DNA of 64,000 nt from an uncultured Emticicia sp. (lineage in GTDB: Bacteria > Bacteroidota > Bacteroidia > Cytophagales > Spirosomataceae), in the NCBI RefSeq assembly GCF_937903345.1, contig NZ_CALCZQ010000032.1:186001-250000 (forward strand). The letters are read 5' to 3'. The translations under genes and the position numbers were made by a program. Within the stretch, counting starts at the first letter, position 1. The number at the start of each line of letters is the position of its first letter. A model generated the notes under the pieces. It ran no database searches, was not told the DNA's origin, and was given only the letters and a program-made list of their open reading frames with translations. This document shows, piece after piece, positions 51,352-60,833 of the stretch.

Positions 51352-52629
51352 ATGCCTTATTTATTCACTTCTGAATCAGTGTCAGAAGGCCATCCAGATA
51401 AAGTATCAGATCAAATATCAGATGCCTTGATTGATAACTTCATGGCGTTTGACCCTTCTTCTAAAGTAGCTTGTGAAACTTTGGTAACAACTGGTTTAGT
51501 AGTTTTGGCGGGAGAAGTAAAAACACAAACTTATCTTGACGTACAAGCTATTGCTCGTGAGGTAATCCGAAAAATTGGTTACACGAAGTCGGAGTATATG
51601 TTTGAAGCAAATTCTTGCGGAATTATCTCGGCAATTCACGACCAATCGGCTGACATTAACCAAGGTGTTGATAGAGTTACTGCGGATGATTTCGAGTCAA
51701 AAGCAAATGCTCAAGGTGCTGGTGATCAAGGGATGATGTTTGGTTATGCCACTCGTGAAACCGACAATTATATGCCATTGGCTTTGGATTTAGCTCATGC
51801 TATTTTAAAAGAAATGTCTTTTATACGAAATAATGAGCCAAATTTGATTCCTTATTTACGTCCAGATGCAAAATCTCAAGTAACAATCGAATATTCTGAC
51901 GATAACGTTCCACAAAGAATTGATACAATCGTAGTTTCTACACAGCACGATGATTTTGCTGCCGATGAAGAAATGTTGGCAAAAATCAAGACTGACATTA
52001 TCAATATCGTTATTCCTCGTGTACAAGCTAAATTGAAAGCTGATTTACAGGCTTTATTCAACGAACAAATTACTTACCATATTAACCCAACTGGTAAATT
52101 TGTAATCGGTGGACCACACGGAGATACAGGTTTGACTGGTCGTAAAATTATCGTGGATACCTACGGTGGTAAAGGAGCTCACGGTGGTGGTGCTTTCTCT
52201 GGAAAAGACCCATCAAAAGTTGACCGTTCGGCAGCTTATGCTACTCGCCATGTAGCAAAAAACTTAGTAGCAGCTGGTCTTTGCGACGAAGTGCTCGTAC
52301 AAGTTTCTTACGCTATCGGTGTTGCAAAACCATGTGGTTTGTTTATTGATACTTACGGAACTGCCAAAGTTAATATGACTGATGGAGAAATCGCTCAAAA
52401 AGTAGCTGAAATATTCGATATGCGTCCGTATGCAATCGAGCAACGTTTGAAATTGCGTAACCCAATCTACTCAGAAACAGCCGCTTATGGCCACATGGGA
52501 CGTAAAAACGAAATTGTAACAAAAACTTTCAAAGGGCCAGACGGCACAATCGTTACGAAAGAAGTAGAACTTTTCACTTGGGAAAAATTGGATTATGTTG
52601 ATGCTGTAAAAGCAAAATTCGGTCTATGA
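51352..52629 (+). CDS. metK: S-adenosylmethionine synthetase
   Basis: MetK makes SAM from methionine and ATP. The 425-residue protein is complete: SESVSEGHPDKVSDQISDA at the start, the family signature GAGDQGMMFGYA, the second signature GGGAFSGKDPSKVDRSAAYA, and the metal and potassium-site residues between them. The length is slightly above the usual 380-400 residues, with extra residues in the central domain (NNEPNLIPYLRPDAK region) and at the end. It is monocistronic: a leader with a likely regulatory fold, and a good terminator after it. Confidence 0.97.
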   Translation: MPYLFTSESVSEGHPDKVSDQISDALIDNFMAFDPSSKVACETLVTTGLVVLAGEVKTQTYLDVQAIAREVIRKIGYTKSEYMFEANSCGIISAIHDQSADINQGVDRVTADDFESKANAQGAGDQGMMFGYATRETDNYMPLALDLAHAILKEMSFIRNNEPNLIPYLRPDAKSQVTIEYSDDNVPQRIDTIVVSTQHDDFAADEEMLAKIKTDIINIVIPRVQAKLKADLQALFNEQITYHINPTGKFVIGGPHGDTGLTGRKIIVDTYGGKGAHGGGAFSGKDPSKVDRSAAYATRHVAKNLVAAGLCDEVLVQVSYAIGVAKPCGLFIDTYGTAKVNMTDGEIAQKVAEIFDMRPYAIEQRLKLRNPIYSETAAYGHMGRKNEIVTKTFKGPDGTIVTKEVELFTWEKLDYVDAVKAKFGL

Positions 52630-52650
52630 TTTTTTGAGTACAAGATAATC

Positions 52651-52681
52651 AAACGGAAGTCGGAAGGCTTCCGTTTTTTTG
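52651..52681 (+). terminator. metK terminator
   Basis: A 9-bp stem (AAACGGAAG with CTTCCGTTT, 52651-52659 and 52668-52676) with an 8-base loop and a T-run to 52681. Confidence 0.88.
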
Positions 52682-52742
52682 TTGATGGTGGCAAACGTTT
52701 CATACTTGAGGTTTTGTATAAAAACATTCCTCCAAAAACACA

Positions 52743-52774
52743 TTGTTCAATTTGAAAAAGAATGAGTAATTTTA
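52743..52774 (+). promoter_or_regulatory. Likely promoter of the NlpC/P60 gene
   Basis: TTG (52743-52745), a 21-base spacer and TAATTTTA (52767-52774), one base off the -7 consensus. The ATG follows at 52796, 21 bases later. Confidence 0.45.
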
Positions 52775-52795
52775 CAGAAAATATTATTAATCTGA

Positions 52796-53992
52796 ATGAA
52801 ACTCAATAAACAAAATAGGTGTATCATTCTGAGTATGCTTTGTCTGTTTCCGCTCTCGACAATGGCTCAGATTACTAAACCTACAATAATTCCCCAAACT
52901 TCAACTCCTCAGCCATCAAAACCAACAGTTTATGCAATCATTGAGCAAGTGCGTAAAAAACACGCTCCTGATAAACGTCTAGCTCTTTTTCATGCCGAAC
53001 TTGATTCTAACCGAATTGTGGGTAAAACCAATTTGCTCGCTGCTAAGAAAGATTTGTTAAATCGCTTAAAAACAAATGGTTATACATTGCTTGATGCTGT
53101 AAAAATATTGCCTGATAACGAACTTCTCGAAAATCGTAATTGTGGTATTGCCAATATTTCGGTATTAAACTTACGTGTTCAGCCTAAAGAATCTGCCGAA
53201 TTGGCTTCGCAAGCTTTGCTCGGAACACCGCTCAAAGTTCTTGACCGTGAACGCAATTGGTACATGATTCAAACCCCTGATAATTACATTGGTTGGGCTG
53301 ATGGTTCGACTTTCGCACGTATCACTCAATACCAATTCGATGCTTACCAAGCCAATAAATTTTTGATGTTTTCCAAACCTTACGGTTTTTCTTATGCCAA
53401 AGCTGATGAAAACTCTCAGACCATTTCTGACCTTACGTGGGGTAATGTTTTGGCCATAAAAGATACATTACCAGATTTTTTTGAAGTACTTTACCCCGAC
53501 GGTCGCAATGCGTTTATATTGAAAAAAGAAGCAATCGGATACCAAGAATGGAAACAATCGGTCACGGCTTCCGAACAAAATTTAATCAATGCTGCTTTCA
53601 GAATGCAAGGGTTGCCATACTTATGGGGAGGGACTTCGTGGAAAGGCGTAGATTGTAGCGGTTTTACCAGAATGATTTATCAATCAAATGGGATTCTTCT
53701 ACCTCGCGACGCCTCACAGCAAGTTTGGTCGGGCATAGAGGTAGCTTTTGATAGCCTGCAAGTGGGGGATTTGTTGTTTTTTGGTGAAAAAGCTATGTCC
53801 GAAAAATTAGAACGCGTCGTACACGTAGGAATGTGGTTAGGTAATAAGGAATTCATTCATTCATCAGGCATGGTAAAAATCAGTAGTTTTGATGAACGTT
53901 CGGCACGCTACGATGCCCATAATGCAGGTCGATATTTAAGAGCAAGACGCATTTTAGGCACAGATAAAGGAATAGTTTCTTTAAAAAAATAA
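52796..53992 (+). CDS. Secreted C40-family peptidoglycan hydrolase (SH3 + NlpC/P60)
   Basis: A 398-residue protein. A signal peptide (about 1-25, ending MAQ) precedes a Pro/Thr-rich linker and two SH3-like segments (about 110-175, NLRVQPKESAELASQALLGT; and about 190-245). The NlpC/P60 domain holds Cys287 in WKGVDCSGFTRM, His343 in VVHVGMWLG and a third polar residue in HSSG (His355), the usual catalytic trio. Such enzymes cut the gamma-D-Glu to diamino acid bond in cell-wall peptides. It is monocistronic, with a promoter right after the metK terminator. Confidence 0.93.
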   Translation: MKLNKQNRCIILSMLCLFPLSTMAQITKPTIIPQTSTPQPSKPTVYAIIEQVRKKHAPDKRLALFHAELDSNRIVGKTNLLAAKKDLLNRLKTNGYTLLDAVKILPDNELLENRNCGIANISVLNLRVQPKESAELASQALLGTPLKVLDRERNWYMIQTPDNYIGWADGSTFARITQYQFDAYQANKFLMFSKPYGFSYAKADENSQTISDLTWGNVLAIKDTLPDFFEVLYPDGRNAFILKKEAIGYQEWKQSVTASEQNLINAAFRMQGLPYLWGGTSWKGVDCSGFTRMIYQSNGILLPRDASQQVWSGIEVAFDSLQVGDLLFFGEKAMSEKLERVVHVGMWLGNKEFIHSSGMVKISSFDERSARYDAHNAGRYLRARRILGTDKGIVSLKK

Positions 53993-54202
53993 ATCTGTGA
54001 AAAGAAATGAAAGTTCGCTCATGTTAGTAAAGTGTTGATAATAAATGAAATAGTAGGCGTTTGTATGGATTTATTCTCTGATGAGGGTTTATGTGATAAA
54101 CCACTACAACTTTATTAATAGCTCTTAACAAATGATTTGTCAAACTTGCACTTATTGTATAAATTCGTACTTTATTAAAAATATTCAAAAATTATCTACA
54201 AA

Positions 54203-57200
54203 ATGAAAAAATCTATTATTTTTTCAATCTTTACTCTTCTTGTGGTTTTTGCCTGTAAGCAAACCCAAAAAACGCTTTCTGACGAAAGTTATTCTAAACT
54301 AACCGACGATGAAAAACGTAGAGTTGAACACGCAATTGATGGTATTCAGTTGGCCGACCCAGATTTGGAAATAACGCTTTTTGCGGCAGAGCCAATGATG
54401 ATGAACCCAACTAATATGGATATTGATGACAAGGGAAGAGTCTGGATTTGTGAAGGATATAATTATAGAAATAAATTAAACCCTAAGAATCCGTACAATA
54501 AAAAAGGTGACAGAATCTTGATTATGGAAGATACCAATCAAGATGGGAAAGCCGATAAAAGTACCGTTTTTTATCAAGGCGAAGATATTAATTCCGCCCT
54601 CGGAATTTCGGTTTTGGGCAATAAAGTAATTGTTTCTAGTTCGCCAAATGTGTTTTTGTTTACTGATGAAAACAATGATGGAAAAGCAGATAAAAAAGAA
54701 ATTATTTTCACAGGCTTAAAAGGTGTTCAGCACGACCACGCTATCCACGCATTTTCGTTTGGACCTGACGGAAAACTTTATTTCAACGGCGGAAACGAAA
54801 TACAAACCCTAAACGATAAAAACGGCAAAGAGCTAACTGATGATTTAGGCCGACCTTTCTCTTCTTACAAACAAGGAAAAGTATTCAGATGTGATATTGA
54901 TGGCTCAAATGTAGAAATTTTAGGGCATAATTTTCGTAATAATTATGAAGTCGCTCTAGATTCTTATGGACGTATGTGGCAATCAGATAATGACGATGAT
55001 GGCAATAAAGGCGTGCGTATCAACTATGTAATGGATTATGGAAATTATGGTTACAAGGATGAAATGACTGGTGCAAGTTGGCAAGAACGCCGCACGAATT
55101 GGGAGTCTGAAATTCCACAACGCCATTGGCATTTAAATGACCCAGGAGTCGTGCCAAACTTATTACAAACTGGTGCTGGCTCGCCAACAGGAATGATTGT
55201 TTATGAAGGAAAACTTTTACCTAAAAAATACCAAAACCAAGTCATTCACTGCGACGCAGGGCCGAGCATTGTGCGTTCGTATCCGGTCGAGAAAGATGGT
55301 GCTGGTTTCAAGGCTACAATTAACAATATTTTAGATGGCTCGAAGCGTGACCAATGGTTCCGACCGTCGGATATTACGACTGCTCCCGATGGCTCAATTT
55401 TCGTAGCTGATTGGTACGACCCAGGTGTGGGCGGTCATGCAATGGGTGATTCGGTTCGTGGGCGTATTTACAGAATCGCTCCCAAAGGCGAAGCCTATTC
55501 TGTACCAAAATTTGACTTTGAAACTGCCGAAGGTTGTGTTGAGGCTTTGCAAAATGCAAACCTTGCTGTTCGTTACTTGGCTTGGACAAAACTTAACTCG
55601 CTCCAAGAAAAAGCTGAAGAGGCTTTGATAAAACTTTGGAAATCTGATAATGCAAGAATGCGTGCCAGAGCCTTGTGGTTGTTGGGTAAAATTAAAGGCT
55701 CAGAGGCTAAATATATTCAAAGAGCCGCCAATGATGCTGATGAAGACATCCGTATCACAGCTATTCGTTTATCTCGTGAATTAAGCATCGACAATACCGC
55801 ATTGCTTCAAAAACTCGCTACTGACCCATCGGCACAAGTGCGTCGTGAAGTTGCTTTGGCTATTTATCATACAACTTCGCCAACCGCTGCTGATATTTGG
55901 ACAACACTTGCCAATCAATATGACGGCAAGGACAGATGGTATTTAGAAGCACTCGGTATTTCGGCTGATAATCAATGGGATACGTTTTTTGCAAATTATT
56001 TGGCAAAAGCTGGTGAAAAATGGAAAACTGATGCTGCTGCAAAAGATTTAGTGTGGCGAAGTCGTTCAACAGATAATATTTTCCGTTTAGCCGAATTGGC
56101 AAAATCAAGCAAAGATAATCTGCGTTATTTCCGTGCTTTTGATTTTCAAAATAATACTGAAAAAACAAAAATTTTGCTCGGAATGCTTGATGGTGGAAAT
56201 GCAACGAGTGAAATCATGACCTTGGTATTCAAACATTTAGATATGATTACTGCCAAGCAAGACCCAATTTTCAAGAGCCTTCTACCTAAAGTTTTGGATG
56301 GTATTAAAAATCCAACTGATTATCTTGATTTGGTAAAACGTTACGAAATGAAAGACCAAATTAATCGCTTAACCGAAATGGCAATGAAAGATTCGATTTT
56401 GGGTGGAGAAGCGGCCAAGATTCAAATAAAAATGAATGGTTTAGGTGAATTTCAAAAGCTAACTCAAAACAAAGACGAAGACATTGTTCGTAAAGCGATT
56501 GGTGTTTACGGTGGCGTTGATGAAAAACCAATAACCGATTATTTGGTAAGTTTATTTAATAACAAAAACCTGAGCAAAGGCGTACGTAACCAAGCGATGT
56601 ATGCCATGTATGGCTGGAATAGTGAAGAAGTTTTGTGGAATTTAGTAAAAGCCAACAAAGTTTCAGAGGAAGTAATGCCAATTGCCAAGAAGATTTTGTT
56701 GGGAACATGGCACAGCGATATTCGCACCGATGCCATGAAAATGTTTGGTGCTGAAATGGACAAAGAACTGGGCGATATTAACGAACTTACCAAAGGGGTG
56801 GGAAATGTTGCAGGTGGACAAAAAGTGTTTAAAATGTATTGTACTGCTTGCCATCAAGTAAAAGGTGAGGGTGTGAACTTTGGACCATCATTGACCGAAA
56901 TTGGCAGTAAACTCTCTAAAACTGCACTTTATTCGGCAATCATCAATCCAAGTCAAGGTATAAGTTTTGGTTATGAAGGCTACAAACTCAAGCTCAAAGA
57001 TGGCACAGAAGTAGAAGGAATGATTTTGAGCAAAACCGAGAACGATGTAAACATCAAACAAATCGGTAGCACAAATCCAACTGCTTTCAAGCGTGCAGAT
57101 ATTGTTTCAATGGAAGAAAACGAAGAATCCTTAATGCCAAAATTCCCTCTAAAAAAACAAGAAATCGTCGATTTGGTAGAGTATCTGCGTACTTTGAAGA

Positions 57201-57208
57201 AGCAGTAA
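54203..57208 (+). CDS. Large propeller / HEAT-repeat / cytochrome c lipoprotein (PVC-type haem-binding)
   Basis: A 1001-residue lipoprotein (lipobox VVFAC, Cys18). Residues about 45-440 form a sorbosone-dehydrogenase-like beta-propeller (NPTNMDIDDKGRVWICEG, GPDGKLYFNGGNEI, SYGRMWQSDNDDDGN, APDGSIFVADWYDPGVG). Residues about 450-860 are HEAT-type helices (ARMRARALWLLGKIKGSE, AQVRREVALAIYHT). The C-terminal cytochrome c domain has CTACHQVKGEGVNFGPSL (haem Cys pair near 880/883, His884) and a distal methionine region. This order is common in Planctomycetes and Bacteroidota; substrates are not known. It may take electrons from a sugar or polyol in the periplasm. Confidence 0.93.
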   Translation: MKKSIIFSIFTLLVVFACKQTQKTLSDESYSKLTDDEKRRVEHAIDGIQLADPDLEITLFAAEPMMMNPTNMDIDDKGRVWICEGYNYRNKLNPKNPYNKKGDRILIMEDTNQDGKADKSTVFYQGEDINSALGISVLGNKVIVSSSPNVFLFTDENNDGKADKKEIIFTGLKGVQHDHAIHAFSFGPDGKLYFNGGNEIQTLNDKNGKELTDDLGRPFSSYKQGKVFRCDIDGSNVEILGHNFRNNYEVALDSYGRMWQSDNDDDGNKGVRINYVMDYGNYGYKDEMTGASWQERRTNWESEIPQRHWHLNDPGVVPNLLQTGAGSPTGMIVYEGKLLPKKYQNQVIHCDAGPSIVRSYPVEKDGAGFKATINNILDGSKRDQWFRPSDITTAPDGSIFVADWYDPGVGGHAMGDSVRGRIYRIAPKGEAYSVPKFDFETAEGCVEALQNANLAVRYLAWTKLNSLQEKAEEALIKLWKSDNARMRARALWLLGKIKGSEAKYIQRAANDADEDIRITAIRLSRELSIDNTALLQKLATDPSAQVRREVALAIYHTTSPTAADIWTTLANQYDGKDRWYLEALGISADNQWDTFFANYLAKAGEKWKTDAAAKDLVWRSRSTDNIFRLAELAKSSKDNLRYFRAFDFQNNTEKTKILLGMLDGGNATSEIMTLVFKHLDMITAKQDPIFKSLLPKVLDGIKNPTDYLDLVKRYEMKDQINRLTEMAMKDSILGGEAAKIQIKMNGLGEFQKLTQNKDEDIVRKAIGVYGGVDEKPITDYLVSLFNNKNLSKGVRNQAMYAMYGWNSEEVLWNLVKANKVSEEVMPIAKKILLGTWHSDIRTDAMKMFGAEMDKELGDINELTKGVGNVAGGQKVFKMYCTACHQVKGEGVNFGPSLTEIGSKLSKTALYSAIINPSQGISFGYEGYKLKLKDGTEVEGMILSKTENDVNIKQIGSTNPTAFKRADIVSMEENEESLMPKFPLKKQEIVDLVEYLRTLKKQ

Positions 57209-57257
57209 GTATAATTACGTCATCGTATATTTCCAAAGACTGTTTTATAGCGATATG

Positions 57258-57292
57258 CAAACGAGGCTCACCTCAAAAGTGTGCCTCGTTTG
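57258..57292 (+). terminator. Hairpin after the cytochrome c lipoprotein gene
   Basis: A perfect 10-bp stem (57258-57267 with 57283-57292), extended by CAC with GTG inside. No proper T-run follows, so efficiency is uncertain. It separates this gene from the DUF1697 gene. Confidence 0.6.
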
Positions 57293-57314
57293 TACTCAAT
57301 AGCAATCTGAAATC

Positions 57315-57827
57315 ATGAAAAAGTATATCGCTTTCCTCAGAGGGATAAATGTTGGGAATATCCGAATCAAAATGCCTGATTTAAAAAAGGCTTTTCAAGA
57401 AATGGCTTTGCAAAATGCCAAAACTTTTCTACAAACGGGAAATGTAGTTTTTGAATCCAATAAAAACATTTCGGAGATAAAGGTAATTTTGGAAAAAGGA
57501 CTTTCAGAAACCTTTCATTATCAGGCATTTGTGCTACTTTATGACTTTGATATTTTGGTAGAAATCGTTGCGAAATATCCATTTCAAAAGGACGGAGGTA
57601 ATCATGCTTATGTAATTTTTGTAGAAAGTGAATCAGTTTTTGAAGAACTGGTAACTAGTGCAGAAAGTGTAAACGAGGGAATAGCCAAAGGCGACACTGT
57701 GCTTTATTGGAAAGTTCCAAAAGGAGAAAGTTTAACTACTCCTTTTTCTAAACTTACTGCCAAAGCAAAATATAAAAGCACCACCACCGTTCGGAATATC
57801 AACACACTCGAAAAAATGCTTGAATAA
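57315..57827 (+). CDS. DUF1697 domain protein
   Basis: A 170-residue protein. The start KKYIAFLRGINVGNIRIKM is the family hallmark, then QTGNVVFES, ETFHYQAFVLL and the C-terminal AKAKYKSTTTVRNINTLEKM (T-x-RN-x-NT). DUF1697 proteins are cytoplasmic, found widely in bacteria, with no established function. It lies between a hairpin and the ffh promoter region and is probably monocistronic. Confidence 0.9.
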   Translation: MKKYIAFLRGINVGNIRIKMPDLKKAFQEMALQNAKTFLQTGNVVFESNKNISEIKVILEKGLSETFHYQAFVLLYDFDILVEIVAKYPFQKDGGNHAYVIFVESESVFEELVTSAESVNEGIAKGDTVLYWKVPKGESLTTPFSKLTAKAKYKSTTTVRNINTLEKMLE

Positions 57828-57884
57828 ATGGCATTTCGTAGAACAATTTTCTAAATTGTACTACATTTTTGGCACTAAAAAAAC

Positions 57885-57892
57885 TATCTTTG
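57885..57892 (+). promoter_or_regulatory. -7 box of ffh
   Basis: TATCTTTG fits the consensus, 75 bases ahead of the ATG at 57967. The resulting leader contains the heptad array at 57933-57960. Confidence 0.5.
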
Positions 57893-57932
57893 CAACTTGT
57901 TTTAACTCACCGATGTAGCATTTGTTGTTTGT

Positions 57933-57960
57933 GATAATTGCTGATTGATAATTGTTAATT
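57933..57960. repeat. 7-bp tandem array in the ffh leader
   Basis: Heptads are GATAATT, GCTGATT, GATAATT and GTTAATT; units 1 and 3 are identical. The array ends six bases before the ffh ATG, like the one before the ROK gene. Confidence 0.6.
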
Positions 57961-57966
57961 GAAAAA

Positions 57967-59283
57967 ATGTTTGAAAATTTAAGTGACAAGCTAAATAAAG
58001 CCATCAAAACCCTTAAAGGGCAAGGCCGAATTTCTGATATTAACGTGGCAGCCACTGTCAAAGAAGTAAGACGTGCTTTGATGGATGCCGACGTAAACTA
58101 TAAAGTTGCCAAAGACGTAACTGACCGTGTGCGTGAAAAAGCTATTGACCGTAAGGTAATGATTGCCGTTGAGCCTGGACAATTGTTCGTTAAAATCGTA
58201 CAAGAAGAGTTGATGGATTTGATGGGCGGACAAGCTCAAAGCGTTAATTTAAAAGGCTCACCAGCAGTGGTTTTAATTGCAGGTTTGCAAGGTTCGGGTA
58301 AAACTACTTTTTCAGGGAAATTTGCTTCATACGTCAAAAAACAAGGTCGACAAGTCTTATTGGTTGCCTGCGATGTGTACCGTCCGGCGGCAATCACGCA
58401 ATTGCAAGTATTGGGTGAGCAAATTGGCGTAGAGGTTTTTGCCGAACCAGAAAACAAAGATGCGGTAAGTATTGCCAAAAATGCACTTGCTTATGCCAAA
58501 GTCAACGGTAAAAGCGTGGTAATCGTCGACACAGCTGGTCGTTTGGCAGTTGATGAGGTGATGATGAAAGAGGTGGAGGAAATCAAGAAAGCTATTACCC
58601 CAAGTGAAATTTTGTTTGTTGTTGACTCAATGACAGGTCAAGATGCAGTAAACACTGCCAAGACCTTCAATGAAAGACTTGATTTTGATGGGGTAGTGTT
58701 AACAAAACTCGACGGTGATTCACGTGGTGGTGCGGCTCTTTCAATCAAAGCCGTTGTAAATAAACCAATAAAGTTTGTTTCGACAGGTGAGAAGATGGAT
58801 GCCCTTGATATTTTCTACCCAGACCGTATGGCGAGTAGAATCTTGGGTATGGGTGACGTTATTTCCTTGGTAGAAAGAGCTCAACTTGCTTTTGACGAAG
58901 ACGAATCTCGACGCTTGAACAAAAAAATGCGTGAGAATAAGTTTGATTTAACCGACTTCTTGACGCAATTGGAACAAATCAAGAAAATGGGTAATATCAA
59001 AGATTTGATGGGAATGATTCCTGGTGTTAGTTCGCAAATCAAAGACATTGATATTAGCAATGATTCGTTTAAGCCAATCGAAGCTATTATTAAGTCAATG
59101 ACTCCGAAAGAGCGTGAAAAACCTGATATTATTGATGGTAGCCGTAAGAAAAGAATTGCCGCAGGTAGTGGAACCGATATTGTTCAAGTAAACAATCTTT
59201 TGAAGCAATTTGATCAAATGAGAAGCATGATGAAAAAAGTCAATCAGATGCAATCAACTGGTAAAATGAAGGCTTTTAAATAA
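57967..59283 (+). CDS. ffh: Signal recognition particle protein Ffh
   Basis: The GTPase of the signal recognition particle, which binds signal peptides and SRP RNA and targets membrane proteins. The ATG at 57967 is preferred to the in-frame TTG at 57952 because it matches the family start (MFENLSDKL). N domain about 1-90; G domain with P-loop GLQGSGKTTFSGKFA, DTAGR and TKLDGDSRGGAAL; M domain about 290-438, Met-rich (MIPGVSSQIKDI, QFDQMRSMMKKVNQMQ). Followed by a perfect terminator. The SRP RNA gene is not in the window as far as I can see. Confidence 0.97.
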   Translation: MFENLSDKLNKAIKTLKGQGRISDINVAATVKEVRRALMDADVNYKVAKDVTDRVREKAIDRKVMIAVEPGQLFVKIVQEELMDLMGGQAQSVNLKGSPAVVLIAGLQGSGKTTFSGKFASYVKKQGRQVLLVACDVYRPAAITQLQVLGEQIGVEVFAEPENKDAVSIAKNALAYAKVNGKSVVIVDTAGRLAVDEVMMKEVEEIKKAITPSEILFVVDSMTGQDAVNTAKTFNERLDFDGVVLTKLDGDSRGGAALSIKAVVNKPIKFVSTGEKMDALDIFYPDRMASRILGMGDVISLVERAQLAFDEDESRRLNKKMRENKFDLTDFLTQLEQIKKMGNIKDLMGMIPGVSSQIKDIDISNDSFKPIEAIIKSMTPKEREKPDIIDGSRKKRIAAGSGTDIVQVNNLLKQFDQMRSMMKKVNQMQSTGKMKAFK

Positions 59284-59303
59284 GATTTAACTTATACAAA
59301 AAG

Positions 59304-59341
59304 AAAAGGTCAATGAGCGAAAAAGCTAATTGACCTTTTTT
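59304..59341. terminator. Bidirectional terminator between ffh and the lipoprotein gene
   Basis: A perfect 11-bp stem (59304-59314 with 59329-59339), a 14-base loop and T/A runs on either side. Confidence 0.85.
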
Positions 59342-59349
59342 ATTTGGTT

Positions 59350-60246
59350 TTACTTTTTAGCAAAATAATACAAATAAGTTTGATCGTCTTTACCACCGGG
59401 GCTTTCGCTGTTTGTAAAATATCCTTTATTGTTTTTATCAAAGCAAAAACCTTCACCTTGTTGTTCTTTAACATAAGGTAAAAGTTTATCACGATTACGT
59501 GCAAGTGTAGCAGCTATACTTTCGCCTTCTTTTCTGTACCAATAATAAATTGCATCATAATTTCGTAGTACAATCTCTTTTCCATCGCTCGAAATTCCAC
59601 CACTTGTTATGAGTAGGAATGGAATCGCCTGTACGAATTTCGCTATTTGTATTTCAGTAGTTGATTGCGGATAAGTCAATTGATAAATTCTGACATTAAA
59701 TTCCCGCTTTGTAACAATATAAATATCTTTAGTGGCGGGGTCGAGTAAAATACATTCCGCATCACGGCTACCATCTGGGTACTGAAAAGAGATTCTATCA
59801 AAATTCGTAATTTTTTCAGAAAGTGATTGTGGTTCTACGAAACGATAAATGTAATATTGATTATTATAAACAGCGGAATTATCGCCAATTTCGGCTAAAT
59901 AAATGTAGTTTTTTCCACTTTCTGGGCCAACGCCTATACTAATATCTTCCCAATCTCGGTTTGGAAATGGCATCTGAATGTTTCCTTTATATTCGCCCGT
60001 ATGTGAAAACTGATATAATAAATTCGGGTTATCGCCATCTTCTTGCACCCATACATTACCTGACATACTTCTGCTATCTGCCAAACCCGATGCCTCGTTG
60101 ACGCGATTGCTTGGCAATAACGAACTTTTAGGTATCGTTTCAAAATCCGGAATTGTTTCAGTGGGTGTTGGGCTTGGCGTTTTTTTGAACCAATCGCACG
60201 AACTGAGCGTAAAAGTGATGATTGAACAGAGAATGAATATCCGCAT
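59350..60246 (-). CDS. Lipoprotein with propeller-like features, function unknown
   Basis: A 298-residue lipoprotein (lipobox TLSSC, Cys17), then a Pro/Thr-rich linker to about residue 40. The body has propeller-type strands: NEASGLADSRSMSGNVWVQE, IGVGPESGKNYIYLAEIGDN, DAECILLDPATKDIYIVTKR and GISSDGKEIVLRNYDAIYYW. This resembles phytase-like or SdiA-regulated-like propellers that occur as lipoproteins in many bacteria. No catalytic residue set is clear. It is monocistronic and convergent with ffh. Confidence 0.75.
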   Translation of the reverse strand: MRIFILCSIITFTLSSCDWFKKTPSPTPTETIPDFETIPKSSLLPSNRVNEASGLADSRSMSGNVWVQEDGDNPNLLYQFSHTGEYKGNIQMPFPNRDWEDISIGVGPESGKNYIYLAEIGDNSAVYNNQYYIYRFVEPQSLSEKITNFDRISFQYPDGSRDAECILLDPATKDIYIVTKREFNVRIYQLTYPQSTTEIQIAKFVQAIPFLLITSGGISSDGKEIVLRNYDAIYYWYRKEGESIAATLARNRDKLLPYVKEQQGEGFCFDKNNKGYFTNSESPGGKDDQTYLYYFAKK

Positions 60247-60325
60247 TATGTGTTTAGATTTGGGGTTAGGCTCTTGAGATTAGTTTAAAAAAGGGCTTTT
60301 TTGGCGTTAATGGATGTAATTATAA

Positions 60326-60742
60326 TTAAAAATCTATCTTTTGACTGCGAATAGATTTCTTTTCGCCATCAATTTTCTTGGTTTTTAAGCGTTTTTCAAT
60401 TATTGCTTTTGGTGTTTTTGATGGAATTCGTTTCTTTTTTTCTTGAAAAGATTTTTCTAAAATCTTATAAAACTTCTTGATGGCCAACTCTTTATTCTGT
60501 AATTGACTACGTTTTTCTTGTGCAGTTATACTCAAAATCGTTTCCTGAACCAACGTACTTTTTAGTTTTTCAAGAAGCTTTGTTTTTTTTTCATCAGTCA
60601 GTAGGGTAGAGGTCGCAATATTGAATCTCAACTCTACTTTTGTTTCTACTTTATTTACATTCTGCCCACCAGGTCCGCCACTGCGGGAGGTTTGAAATTC
60701 AAGTTCTGGCAAAAAATCTATGGTTTTTATGTCTATTTGCAT
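60326..60742 (-). CDS. arfB: Ribosome rescue factor ArfB / peptidyl-tRNA hydrolase-like release factor
   Basis: A 138-residue protein that frees stalled ribosomes by cleaving peptidyl-tRNA. The GGQ motif is in RSGGPGGQNVNKVETKVEL, exactly as in ArfB and class I release factors. A basic tail (about 95-138: FQEKKKRIPSKTPKAIIEKR) would sit in the empty mRNA channel. Length matches the family. It is downstream of dnaG on the same strand, with a 91-base gap. Confidence 0.93.
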   Translation of the reverse strand: MQIDIKTIDFLPELEFQTSRSGGPGGQNVNKVETKVELRFNIATSTLLTDEKKTKLLEKLKSTLVQETILSITAQEKRSQLQNKELAIKKFYKILEKSFQEKKKRIPSKTPKAIIEKRLKTKKIDGEKKSIRSQKIDF

Positions 60743-60833
60743 TGTTTTTACTTTTTATTTAAAACTTAGACACGAAAAACATATCATTCAATATAATACA
60801 TGTTTTAAACGATCCGTGTGGTGAAGATACTTT

